Shown here: positions 25,217 to 33,721 of the stretch, one piece after another
How the letters are laid out: each line of letters starts with the position of its first letter
How positions within the stretch are numbered: position 1 is the first letter of the stretch
Source of the DNA: Acidobacteriota bacterium
GTDB taxonomy: Bacteria; Acidobacteriota; Blastocatellia; UBA7656
Length of the DNA: 64,000 nucleotides
Direction: 5' to 3'
Assembly (NCBI GenBank): GCA_016201275.1
Contig: JACQDB010000034.1
Span: forward strand, 1 to 64,000
The notes under the pieces: model-generated
Seen by the model: only the letters and a program-made list of their open reading frames with translations
The model's database searches: none
What the model was told of the DNA's origin: nothing
Program-made: the position numbers and the translations under genes

Positions 25217-27670
25217 ATTATCGCCGTTTTTGCGGCGTTGCTTTTCTTCGTGGCGCTGCTGCTGGCGTTGCTGCTCTTGCTGCTGCTCCTGTTGTTGACG
25301 CTGTTGCTCCTGTTGTTGGCGCTGTTGTTCCTGTTGCTGACGTTCAGCACGGCGTTGTTCATGCTCTTGTTGTTGACGACGCTGTTCTTGTTGCTGTTGC
25401 TCTTGCTGTTGGCGACGTTGTTCCTGATACTGCTGTTCCTGTTGCTGGCGTTCGGCGCGGCGTTGCTGGCGCTCTTGCTCTTGACGTTGCTGTTGCTGCT
25501 CCTGCTCCTGACGCTGGCGCTCCTGTTCCTGGCGCTGCTGGCGTTCGTGTTCCTGTTGTTGCTGCTCCTGCTGCTGACGTTCGGCGCGTCGCGCTTTGCG
25601 TTCTTCCGCATCGTTTTGGCCGTCGTTTGACGGTTGTTCACGCGGCACGTAGGTTCGCTTTGAAGCATCCTTCGGATGCTCCGCATCGCCATTTGCCGAT
25701 GGCGTTTCGTTATGGCGCGTTTCGCGTTCACGCTTTCTGGCATTGGCATCGGCGTCGCCTTCGGGATTGGTTGCCGGAATCGAACGCGAGCGCGCTTTCC
25801 AATTCGCCCCATGATCCTGATTATTTGCGTCGTTGCCTTTTTGAGTTTCCGGGTGCTCTTCAATGGTGCGGCCTATGCGCTTGCGAAGCACTTCGTCAGT
25901 GATGACGCCGTTGGGTGAGCCGTTCGCGCCACTGCCGTTTGCCGCATCCGCATTGCGATTGCGGCGATGCGGATTGACACCCGCATCATTCGCAGAGGGG
26001 TTGCCGCCGGTGATTTCTTCACCGCGCCGCGCCTTGCGATTAGTGAGCGAGTCGTCGCCGTTTTGTCTGAACGTGGGAGAACCAATGAAGCGACGCTGAC
26101 GCGGCACTTCGCTTCCGGCCTGTGTATCCAGGGTGCGTTGGCGCGTCACCACCGAACGCCCTATGACTTCTTCGGGAGGTTTCGCCGCCGGACGAAAACT
26201 GTTTTGCGTGTCGCCCGGTTTCACAACTTTCGCGTTGACATAAGCTTTGCCATCCGCACCTAAATCCGGCAAGCCGACGCGAGCGCGAGTGTTCACCCAG
26301 TTGTTCAAATCATGATCGGGCGCGTTGGGTTTGAACTTGGTGCGCCCGTTGCCCGCAAAGCCTTCTATAGGAATCACCGTAATGCCGTGTCTGGGGCGTC
26401 GTGTGCTGCCATCGCTATTGCCGGTTCGATCATTGAGGCGGCGCGCACCATCACGCGCTACCGGCAATTGCAGATGCCGATGTCCGTTGTTGTCGCCGAA
26501 GCCGTTGCCGCCGAAATGGTCTGGCCGACGCCAGTGGTCGCCTGGGGCGAGCGGATACCAGCCGACATAATCGCCGCGTGGTGTGGGACAATTGAAGAAG
26601 CCAACCAAGGCCGGTCGCCATTGATAATACGAATACCCGTAGTTGTAATAGTGCGTGTTGAAACCGGGCGACCACGCCCAGCCGATGTTATTCAAAAAGA
26701 CCCAGCGCCCGTAATGATACGGTGCCCAACCCCACGGCTCGCTTGATAACCAAGTCCAACCGACGCGCGGAATCCATAGCCACTGGCCTGCACGATACGG
26801 TGCCCAGCCAGCGCTGACACGCGGCACCCAGCAGTTGCCATAGTTGGAATAGCTTGTCCAATAGCCATAGTTGGTCAATTCGCTTGCGCCATAAAACGAG
26901 TTGTAATTGGTTTCGTATTGACTGACATAATCGGGCGCGGCGGCAACCGTAGCGTAATTGGTCTGGCGGTCGCGGTCATAGCTCCAACGGTCCCAATCAT
27001 CGTTTGAAGTATCGGCAGCGATTTGCAATCTGCCGTTCGCACTGGTGTCTATGGTTAGGCGTTGGCCTTCGCGCACTTTGAAATTGCCGTCATCGGAAAA
27101 GACTTCGGCGAGGCCGCGCCGTATGATGACTTCGGAATCGTTTGCGCCGCGCACATTGACGCGATACAAGCCGTCCTGCTTTAAGACCAATGCAGAATTT
27201 GGCGTATCTACTTCAAAGCGATCCCAAGCGCTGCCATAGCGTTCCAGCCTGACGATGGCTATGCCTTCGGTGACTTCAAGCAAAGCGGCGGTGTGCGACA
27301 GTTCGGTGATAGTCAAGGCGGTCTGTTCCGAAAGTCGTACATAGTTGCCGCGCCCGAATTGAATTTCAGCGCGCCCACGACTGCCCACATAAATCTGATC
27401 GCCGGTCAGCAGAGGCAAATTTTCCGTGGCGTCCGACCACTCCTTCACTCCGGCGCGCAGGAACGACACTTCGCCTTGAATATAAGTGATGCGCGCCACC
27501 CGTTGCACCGGATCATCATCCACGTCGGCGCTATCGGAAGCGTCGCGGTCATAGGTATTGGGAGTGCGGTCAAGTTGAAGTTTCGGGGTTTGACCGTGGC
27601 TGGTGACAGGGGTGAAGAGGACTGCACCAAAAAGCCAAAGTGTGAGAAGTACAGGGAGAGAAGCCTTCAT
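25214..27670 (-). CDS. Secreted FecR/DUF6600-type protein with a long Gln/Arg/Glu-rich tail
   Basis: About 818 residues. A signal peptide (KASLPVLLTLWLFGAVLFTP) is followed by a FecR-like domain at about residues 55-200, with GDQIYVGSRGRAEIQFGRGN and YVRLSEQTALTITELS. Next come Trp/Tyr-rich repeats, WAPYRAGQWLWIPRVGWTW and WAPYHYGRWVFLNNIGWAW (about 295-350), typical of DUF6600 proteins. A charged, Asn/Arg-rich region leads to a C-terminal stretch of about 140 residues made almost only of Gln, Glu and Arg. The ATG at 27670 follows GAGGCG. The protein is probably periplasmic or surface-attached. It is not next to a sigma/TonB receptor pair, unlike true FecR regulators, so a structural role is as likely as signalling. 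Confidence 0.85.
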   Translation of the reverse strand: MKASLPVLLTLWLFGAVLFTPVTSHGQTPKLQLDRTPNTYDRDASDSADVDDDPVQRVARITYIQGEVSFLRAGVKEWSDATENLPLLTGDQIYVGSRGRAEIQFGRGNYVRLSEQTALTITELSHTAALLEVTEGIAIVRLERYGSAWDRFEVDTPNSALVLKQDGLYRVNVRGANDSEVIIRRGLAEVFSDDGNFKVREGQRLTIDTSANGRLQIAADTSNDDWDRWSYDRDRQTNYATVAAAPDYVSQYETNYNSFYGASELTNYGYWTSYSNYGNCWVPRVSAGWAPYRAGQWLWIPRVGWTWLSSEPWGWAPYHYGRWVFLNNIGWAWSPGFNTHYYNYGYSYYQWRPALVGFFNCPTPRGDYVGWYPLAPGDHWRRPDHFGGNGFGDNNGHRHLQLPVARDGARRLNDRTGNSDGSTRRPRHGITVIPIEGFAGNGRTKFKPNAPDHDLNNWVNTRARVGLPDLGADGKAYVNAKVVKPGDTQNSFRPAAKPPEEVIGRSVVTRQRTLDTQAGSEVPRQRRFIGSPTFRQNGDDSLTNRKARRGEEITGGNPSANDAGVNPHRRNRNADAANGSGANGSPNGVITDEVLRKRIGRTIEEHPETQKGNDANNQDHGANWKARSRSIPATNPEGDADANARKRERETRHNETPSANGDAEHPKDASKRTYVPREQPSNDGQNDAEERKARRAERQQQEQQQQEHERQQRQEQERQRQEQEQQQQRQEQERQQRRAERQQQEQQYQEQRRQQQEQQQQEQRRQQQEHEQRRAERQQQEQQRQQQEQQRQQQEQQQEQQRQQQRHEEKQRRKNGDN

Positions 27671-28034
27671 AATATCGCCTCGATTATCAATTTGCATTTA
27701 GCCTGTTGCTGATTGTCGCCAACTCTTCAGCAAACCTTATGCCGAGTTGGAAAGGACAACGCACGGCTCAGAAAAGTGAAAAAAAACCTTGAAAATAAAG
27801 CCTAAATCGAAGCGCACGAAAAATCTACCGCAGCCAGCGACCACACTGGCTACAGTCAGCCGATGGAAAGGCTACACCAATTAGTGCAGTCGCTACCTTA
27901 TATCAGGACTTCGCACGGAGTCTATCGTCCGGCGTCCGGCGTCCGCTTGCCGAAGCGTGCGCTTTTATGCAGACAGTGCAAAAGTGTAAACCCGAACGAT
28001 GTACCTTAACTCAAGAGAACAACAGTAAATTGTT
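27671..28034. other. Intergenic region, little structure
   Basis: No gene seen. A segment near 27917-27945 (GTCTATCGTCCGGCGTCCGG) is an inverted relative of the tandem units at 28035-28143. The promoter of the FecR-type gene should lie in the first 150 bp. Confidence 0.4.
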
Positions 28035-28143
28035 GGACACCGGACACCGGACGCCAGACGATAGACTTCCGATGCAGGACACCGGACGCCAGACGATAGA
28101 CTTCTGATGCAGGACACCGGAAGCCGGACGATAGACTCTGGAC
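28035..28143. repeat. Three tandem units of about 35 bp
   Basis: Units beginning GGACACCGGACGCCAGACGA and ending in GATGCA occur three times in a row with few changes. The third carries GAAGCC in place of GACGCC. The array ends four bases before the stop codon of the VWA gene (28147). Confidence 0.8.
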
Positions 28144-28146
28144 GTT

Positions 28147-29325
28147 TTAGCGATAGCCGGAGCGGGCGCGGATGTGTGCCTCTTTGCGCGTCACTTCAAT
28201 TTTGAGTTTATGAAATTTGCCATCGCGTTTTTCGTTCTTTGGGTAATAGCCGACAACGTAGAGATGGCGTAACTCTTCGGCGATGGTTGCAAAAGCCGAC
28301 CGCGTTGCTTCAAAGTTTCCGGCCTCGAAGAGCGCGCCGCCGGTGCGCGAGGTGAGCGTTTTCATGTACTCGTCGGCTTCGCCATACAGGGAATCCAATT
28401 GCGTAGCGATGGCATCTTTCGGCGCATCATTGACCGATGAACGGCGATTGCCAAAACCATCTTCATAAACAATCGGTGGGCTTGGTCGTGCGCCAATTTC
28501 AATGCGCGGACGCGGCATTCCAGCGGGCGTCAAATCCGGGCCGCCGTATTCAGGCGGCAAAGGTATGCGAACGTCCACATCGAAAGGCAACTCTTTTTCG
28601 GGCTTCTTGGTTTGATGTTTGCGAGCGTCGGCTTCTATCCACCAGCGCGTGTCGAAATGCACAACATAAATCACTGCGCCGACCTCTTCGGCTAATTTGA
28701 TATTGCTTTCAAGCGACGCTTCTATGCTTTTCATATCCACGCCATCGCTGAATAAAATGACGGCGCGTCGGCCTGTGGTTTCTTTGAGTTGTTCCAGAGC
28801 TTTCGCTATCGCTTCATACAACAATTTGCCGTAGCCCGATTCCGTGCCTGTGATGGCCTCTTGCAGTTCGTTTTGATCGGCAGTGAAATCGGTCAACTGG
28901 CGCACTTCGTTATCGAAAGCGATGACCATCATTTTATCTTGCGCGCTCAGTTCTCTGGTGAAGCCTGTGGCGGTTTGTTGAATGGCGCGCAAGCGGTCTG
29001 CGCTGCTGTTCGAGGTGTCCAAAACCAGCACGGCATTGAACGGCTGTTTGATGGTAGTGAAGAAAGCGACCTCCTGACGTTTACCGTCTTCAAAGACCGC
29101 GAAATCTTTTTGCGCCAAGTCGGGAATGAATTTTCCAGCGCGGTCGAGAACGACCGCAGGAATTTGAATCAATGTCGAATTGAGTTTCAAAGCCTCCTGT
29201 TCGTCAGCCGCTTTCTCTTTTTGCGCGTTGACGAAAGCAGGCAAGACGACGAAAGAAAAAATGATGAAGAGCATTGCTGCGAAAAAAATATTCTTGCTGA
29301 AACTTGGCTTCAGTAAACTTCTCAT
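28147..29325 (-). CDS. Secreted VWA-domain protein (Acidobacterial VWFA-related type)
   Basis: 392 residues from the ATG at 29325, preceded by AGAGGG. A signal peptide or anchor (FFAAMLFIIFSFVVLPAFVN) is followed by a short beta-rich segment (STLIQIPAVVLDRAGKFIPD) and DFAVFEDGKRQEVAFF, the opening of the VWFA-related Acidobacterial domain. The von Willebrand A fold carries the metal-ion motif LVLDTSNSS (DxSxS), a threonine at TDFTAD and VILFSDGVDM. The C-terminus (YVVGYYPKNEKRDGKFHKLK) matches the family end. These proteins are exported and abundant in Acidobacteria; the function is unknown, with adhesion or protein-protein binding assumed. It lies 107 bp after hemD. Confidence 0.92.
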   Translation of the reverse strand: MRSLLKPSFSKNIFFAAMLFIIFSFVVLPAFVNAQKEKAADEQEALKLNSTLIQIPAVVLDRAGKFIPDLAQKDFAVFEDGKRQEVAFFTTIKQPFNAVLVLDTSNSSADRLRAIQQTATGFTRELSAQDKMMVIAFDNEVRQLTDFTADQNELQEAITGTESGYGKLLYEAIAKALEQLKETTGRRAVILFSDGVDMKSIEASLESNIKLAEEVGAVIYVVHFDTRWWIEADARKHQTKKPEKELPFDVDVRIPLPPEYGGPDLTPAGMPRPRIEIGARPSPPIVYEDGFGNRRSSVNDAPKDAIATQLDSLYGEADEYMKTLTSRTGGALFEAGNFEATRSAFATIAEELRHLYVVGYYPKNEKRDGKFHKLKIEVTRKEAHIRARSGYR

Positions 29326-29432
29326 AAACCCTCTGTTGAAAAATTGCCTGTATGCTTCATTGATAGAACGGGCTTCTTGAGAACGTATTGTAGCGTTGAT
29401 GTTGCAAGGGTGATAAGCCAAGCGCGACAAAT

Positions 29433-30296
29433 TTATTTTTTGCCTATGGCGTCAACGATGGCTTCGACCAGCGCGGGAGTATTGAAGACGCTCGGTTGAA
29501 TGATGTTTTGCAAGTGATATGCGGAAGCCGTAGCCGCAGTAATCGGGCCTATGCAGGCGATGAGGCAGGGCTGTAAAAGTTGCGCCAGGTTTTCGCCGCC
29601 AAAGAGCGCCGCGAAATTGACGACAGTTGATGAACTGGTGAAGGTGATGACATCAATCGCGCCGGTTTGCAAAAGCGGCAGCAGGGTTTGAGTGTCGCTT
29701 GCCGTTGGCATATTTTGATAAGCCTCGACCGTATCAACTTGCGCGCCAAAACTTCGCAGGGCTTCGGGTAAAACTTCTCTGGCAAGGCGCGCTCTGGGAA
29801 TCAGGAAGCGCAAGCCGCGCAGCGCCGTTTCATCGCCCAGATGAGCAACCAACGATTGCAACAAACCTTCGGCGGTAGCCTCCGCAGCGATGACCTCTGC
29901 GTTGAGGTCTGCTGCGGCAAGCGCCTGCGCCGTTGCCGTGCCGATGGCGCACACTTGAGCGCGTGTGAGAGCAGCAAGCGCGGCGTGTTGGTGCTGCGAC
30001 AATCGTTGCAAGAAAAAATTTACGCCGTTGGCGCTAGTGAAAAGTATCCAGTCATAGCAAGGCAATTGCTTGATGGCTGCATCGAGCGCCGCCCAACTGT
30101 CCGGCTCTGTGAGGGCAATCATCGGCGCGTGCAAAACGTGAGCGCCCAATTCTTCGAGCCGTGCGGTCATCGCTTCGGCCTGCTCGCGTGGGCGCGTCAA
30201 CAGCACGGTTTTGTGCAACAGCGGTGCAGCAGTGATGACGCGGTTTTCCCGTTCGTGTGATTGCGCCGCTGTGGTCTTTGATTCGTTGGGTTTCAT
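29433..30296 (-). CDS. hemD: Uroporphyrinogen-III synthase HemD
   Basis: 287 residues. Cyclises hydroxymethylbilane to uroporphyrinogen III in tetrapyrrole synthesis. The family is poorly conserved, but the typical opening TVLLTRPREQAEAMTARLEE (about residues 30-50), DWILFTSANGVNFF and the late FTSSSTVVNFAALF segment are all present, with the two-lobed repeat layout and normal length. The first 28 residues are an extra polar tail. No other haem gene lies next to it. Confidence 0.93.
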   Translation of the reverse strand: MKPNESKTTAAQSHERENRVITAAPLLHKTVLLTRPREQAEAMTARLEELGAHVLHAPMIALTEPDSWAALDAAIKQLPCYDWILFTSANGVNFFLQRLSQHQHAALAALTRAQVCAIGTATAQALAAADLNAEVIAAEATAEGLLQSLVAHLGDETALRGLRFLIPRARLAREVLPEALRSFGAQVDTVEAYQNMPTASDTQTLLPLLQTGAIDVITFTSSSTVVNFAALFGGENLAQLLQPCLIACIGPITAATASAYHLQNIIQPSVFNTPALVEAIVDAIGKK

Positions 30297-30662
30297 AAAA
30301 TCATTCTCGCAAACGGACTGCCTAACGGTTCACACCTTGCTCGCCGAAAGTATAAGATTTCGCTGAGGCGTCAGGCAATCACACGCCGACCTTTATTTGA
30401 ATCGCATCAGCAATAGAATATTATGGATGGCATGAATTGGAAAATTGCCTTGCCGATTTGTGCGAGATTTTTTCCTCGATGGCGATTTTCTATAATCCAA
30501 ACTAGGGCGATGTGCGAGGAATAGCAAAAATCAGCAGAGAAAATATGCTCTGTGAAATGGCACAAGCCTTGCCAAATCATCGTTGTCACCGCAAAGCAGG
30601 TTGTTTGGTGAGCGGCCTGCGGCAACGATGATGAACCCAATATGCAGGAGAGTTGAAATAAA
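30297..30662. other. Intergenic region upstream of the pilin pseudogene
   Basis: No gene or clear repeat recognised. AGGAGA at about 30646-30651 may be the ribosome-binding site of the broken pilin gene. Confidence 0.4.
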
Positions 30663-31176
30663 TTGAAGAATGAAAAAGGCTTTTCGCTAATTGAATTGCT
30701 GATCGTCGTTGCATCATCGGCATCATCGCCGCCATTGCTATCCCCAACTTGTTGAAATCGCGCCAAGCGGCCAACGAAGCTTCGGCTATCGGCTCGGTGC
30801 GTACCATCGGTTCGTCACAGGCGATCTATCAATCCACCTCTGGCGGCGGCAAGAACTTCGTCGCAGACCTCACGGTGTTAAGCGCGGATGGTCAAGTGGA
30901 CTCGGCGTTGGCAAGCGGCTCAAAGAGTGGCTATCAGTTCTAAAGAGTGGCTATCAGTTCTTTTGTACTGGTGGAGCGGCAACCTCCACCGTGCCCTCAT
31001 ACTTTGACACCATGACAAGGCCGCAATCGAGCGGCACGTTTGGCACCGGCAATCGTCAGTTTTATTCCAACGAAACCTTCGGGTTGTTCTATTGCCCCAC
31101 TTCGGCTCCCTTACCCATCGTCGCGCCGCCGCCAGCTTCGCGTAATATACCCACGGGCATGACGCCGATTGAATGA
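30663..31176 (+). pseudogene. Type IV pilin (prepilin) gene, disrupted twice
   Basis: The start KNEKGFSLIELLIVV is the prepilin-peptidase site and the first half of the hydrophobic helix. After VVA, one base is missing relative to the expected GCAATCATC; one frame over, the helix continues as IIGIIAAIAIPNLLKSRQAA. That frame runs to SGSKSGYQF and stops at a TAA created by a perfect 20-bp tandem duplication (AAAGAGTGGCTATCAGTTCT, 30924-30963). The third frame then continues FFCTGGAATSTVPSYFDTM to TPIE and a stop. Undoing both changes restores one frame of about 164 codons, a normal pilin length. The start is a TTG at 30663 after AGGAGA. Without both repairs no intact pilin can be made here. 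Confidence 0.88.
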
Positions 31177-31201
31177 GCCAAGCGACTTAGAAAAATTAAC
31201 A

Positions 31202-31240
31202 AGACAAACGGGGAAGCCTTTGGATGGCCTCCCCGTTTGT
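31202..31240. terminator. Long hairpin after the pilin pseudogene
   Basis: ACAAACGGGGA and TCCCCGTTTGT form an 11-bp stem, extended by GCC/GGC inside. T residues follow only on the minus-strand reading (CTTGTTAATTTTT), so its direction is unclear. It may be the relic terminator of the pilin gene. Confidence 0.5.
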
Positions 31241-31480
31241 GCGATTGCCAGTGCCTCTGTTCAAGAGCTATCGTGAGCTTGAAATTCAAAGTCCGCACGT
31301 TCGCTCCTTGCTTGTCGCCAGACGATTAGACCGCGAACTTTCTTGCTCATACTTCCTAAGCGATTTCCCCAGCCTCAAGCTTTTCCTTGACTTAATTTTG
31401 GTTTGTTGATATAAACCAAGCATAAATTAGAGTTATGCAGGGCTGAAGAGTAGTTATTTTATATCGCAAGCGAGGAGACC

Positions 31481-32353
31481 ATGAGCAGCCTTACTACTAA
31501 AGCCAATAAGAGCCGCTCCTCTGCTGCTCCGAAACTTGCCGCTAAAACCGGCAAAAAGACGATTAAAAAAACCGTCAAATCGTCTGTGCAAACCAAATCT
31601 GCCAGTAAATCCGCAAAGGCGGTAATCTTGAAAGAGCGAAAACCGCTTGTGGTTGAAAAGAAATCGCCATCGGCTAAGGTTGTTACCAAAGCAACTCCGA
31701 TAAAAGCGGAGCAAAAAATCGCCCTCAAAACTTCTGCTGCCAAAGGCAAAGCCGCGCCCAGAAGTAAGCCGGAAGGGATAAAAAAACTGGCGCTCAAACC
31801 CGCCAGCCGAGCGACCAAACCGGTTGAAGTGCCGGTCAAAAAAGTTTCCACGCCCAATGCGCTGGCGGCTCTCAGTGCCTTTGAGCAAGCCTTGAAACTC
31901 TTTAACAAACACGAGTATTCAGCCGCCAGAGAAGCCTTTGTCCGCATCCTGCAAAAGTTCAGCGAGCAGGCGGAAATCATCGTCAGCGTGCGCAAGTATC
32001 TGACGGTTTGCGAACAGAAGTTAGCGCGCACTCCGGCAGCGCCCAAAAATCCCGATGCCCTGTACGATCAGGGCGTGTTTGAACTCAACCGCGCCAACGC
32101 CCGCGAGGCCATTCAATTATTCGAGAAAGCCTTGAAATCGCAACCGCAAGCCGCCCACGTTCTCTATTCGCTGGCTGCGGCTTATGCGCGCACCGACAAC
32201 CCACGCAAATCGCTAGACAGTTTACGTCGCGCCATTCAACTGCAGCCCGTCCATCGCTCACGCGCCCGCAGCGATCAGGATTTTCAAAGCCTCCACAACG
32301 ATGAAGAATTCCAGAACCTCACCGGCTTTGGCCTCGGTTTTTTTGAAGAGTAG
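31481..32353 (+). CDS. TPR protein with a lysine/alanine-rich, histone H1-like N-terminus
   Basis: 290 residues from an ATG after GAGGAG. Residues 1-115 are dominated by Lys, Ala, Ser and Thr (for example AAKTGKKTIKKTVKSS), resembling the basic tails of bacterial histone H1-like proteins. Residues 122-260 form TPR-like helical repeats (NALAALSAFEQALKLFNKHE, then ANAREAIQLFEKALKSQPQA). There is no signal peptide, so it is cytoplasmic. It starts a plus-strand run, with yvcK beginning 27 bp after its stop, which implies co-transcription. A basic tail next to a protein-binding module suggests a nucleic-acid-associated scaffold, but I know of no characterised homologue. Confidence 0.8.
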   Translation: MSSLTTKANKSRSSAAPKLAAKTGKKTIKKTVKSSVQTKSASKSAKAVILKERKPLVVEKKSPSAKVVTKATPIKAEQKIALKTSAAKGKAAPRSKPEGIKKLALKPASRATKPVEVPVKKVSTPNALAALSAFEQALKLFNKHEYSAAREAFVRILQKFSEQAEIIVSVRKYLTVCEQKLARTPAAPKNPDALYDQGVFELNRANAREAIQLFEKALKSQPQAAHVLYSLAAAYARTDNPRKSLDSLRRAIQLQPVHRSRARSDQDFQSLHNDEEFQNLTGFGLGFFEE

Positions 32354-32380
32354 GAACCGCGCAGAGGAAATCAGATTTAC

Positions 32381-33454
32381 ATGGTCATCACTTCGCAGTC
32401 CGGTTTACGAATCGTGTCGGTTGGTGGCGGCACCGGTTTATCTACGCTGCTTTCGGGGTTAAAAGAATTTGTCGGCAGCGACTTCGCGCCAACTGCGCGC
32501 GTGGATTTATTGACCGCTATCGTCACGGTGACAGATGACGGCGGCAGTTCGGGTCGTTTGCGCGAAGAGTTTCAAATGCTGGCTCCCGGCGACATACGCA
32601 ACTGCATCGCCGCGCTGGCCGAAGACGAACACTTGTTGACCAAATTATTGCGCTATCGTTTCGATTCCGGCGGCGAACTCTCTGGCCACAGTTTCGGCAA
32701 TCTACTACTTACCGCCTTGACCAACATCACTGGCGATTTTTTAGACGCCATCAAAGTCATCAGCGAAGTGCTGGCCATCAAAGGCCGCATCTTTCCTTCG
32801 ACTATGGAAAACGCTTCGCTCCTGGCTGAACTCGCAGACGGGCGCATCATCACCGGCGAATCGAAGATCACCGGGGCGCGTTCGCACGTCAACAAACTCT
32901 GGCTGTCGCACGAATGTCATCCGCTGCCGGAAACGCTGGCGGCCCTACAGGAAGCCGACATCATCACCATAGGCCCCGGCTCGCTGTTTACTTCGATCAT
33001 TCCGAATCTATTGGTCAATGGCATCGTTGAGGCGATTTGCCAATCGTCCGCCCTGAAAATTTACATCTGCAACATCATGACGCAGCCCGGCGAAACCGAA
33101 GGCTTTGGCGGCGAAGACCATCTGCGAACTCTTTTGGCCTACAGCCCGCGTTTGCAATTCGATTATGTGATTGTCAACTCCTCGCCCATCAGCGCCGAAC
33201 TCCGCGAGAAATATCTAGCCGATGGTTCGGTTCCGGTCGAATTCACCAGCAATGTCGTAAGCGCCCTTGCTACCGGCACGGACGCTATCATCAACATCAA
33301 TGCCGCCGCGCCGCCGCATTATCGTGTGGTGCGCGGCGATTTGCTCAGTGAAAACTCTCATGTGCGTCACGACCCGCACAAACTGGCGCGCATGATTATA
33401 GATTTATATCTGGCCGAACCACGCACGCCGAATCATTCCGCCCGGCCTTGCTGA
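32381..33454 (+). CDS. YvcK/GlmR-type gluconeogenesis factor
   Basis: 357 residues of the CofD-like/YvcK family. The N-terminal nucleotide-binding loop is RIVSVGGGTGLSTLLSGLKE, followed by the VTVTDDGGSSGRLREEF signature, and later GPGSLFTSIIPNLLV and NIMTQPGETEGF. In Bacillus subtilis the homologue (YvcK, renamed GlmR) binds UDP-sugars, supports growth on gluconeogenic carbon sources and stimulates GlmS. Here the gene lies upstream of glmU and glmS on the same strand, a context that fits the GlmR role. The usual Firmicutes partners rapZ and whiA are absent. Confidence 0.93.
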   Translation: MVITSQSGLRIVSVGGGTGLSTLLSGLKEFVGSDFAPTARVDLLTAIVTVTDDGGSSGRLREEFQMLAPGDIRNCIAALAEDEHLLTKLLRYRFDSGGELSGHSFGNLLLTALTNITGDFLDAIKVISEVLAIKGRIFPSTMENASLLAELADGRIITGESKITGARSHVNKLWLSHECHPLPETLAALQEADIITIGPGSLFTSIIPNLLVNGIVEAICQSSALKIYICNIMTQPGETEGFGGEDHLRTLLAYSPRLQFDYVIVNSSPISAELREKYLADGSVPVEFTSNVVSALATGTDAIININAAAPPHYRVVRGDLLSENSHVRHDPHKLARMIIDLYLAEPRTPNHSARPC

Positions 33455-33487
33455 ACATTGACGGCCTAGTAGGGAACGAGAAAAGCC

Positions 33488-33590
33488 AGGGAACCACAGA
33501 TGAACACCGATCTACACCGCTAACAGAAAAACTGGAATCTGCTTTTTTCCTATCGGTGTTGATCGGTGGCTGCTATTTTGTCGCCGGGAA
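33488..33590. repeat. Degenerate inverted repeat between yvcK and glmU
   Basis: ACCACAGATGAACACCGATC at the left and CCTATCGGTGTTGATCGGTGG at the right form an imperfect inverted repeat of about 100 bp, of a type often seen in intergenic DNA. No second copy is visible in the window. Confidence 0.5.
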
Positions 33591-33721
33591 TTGACTGCCT
33601 GCTGCTGAAATTTATCCCTTCGCCTTCCCTCTAACTCTCGCATCAAAGCACGGTGCAATAGTAGAATCTTTTTCGTGAGGCGAGAAAGCCCACGTTCCAT
33701 AATTTTTTTGCGGATAAACTT

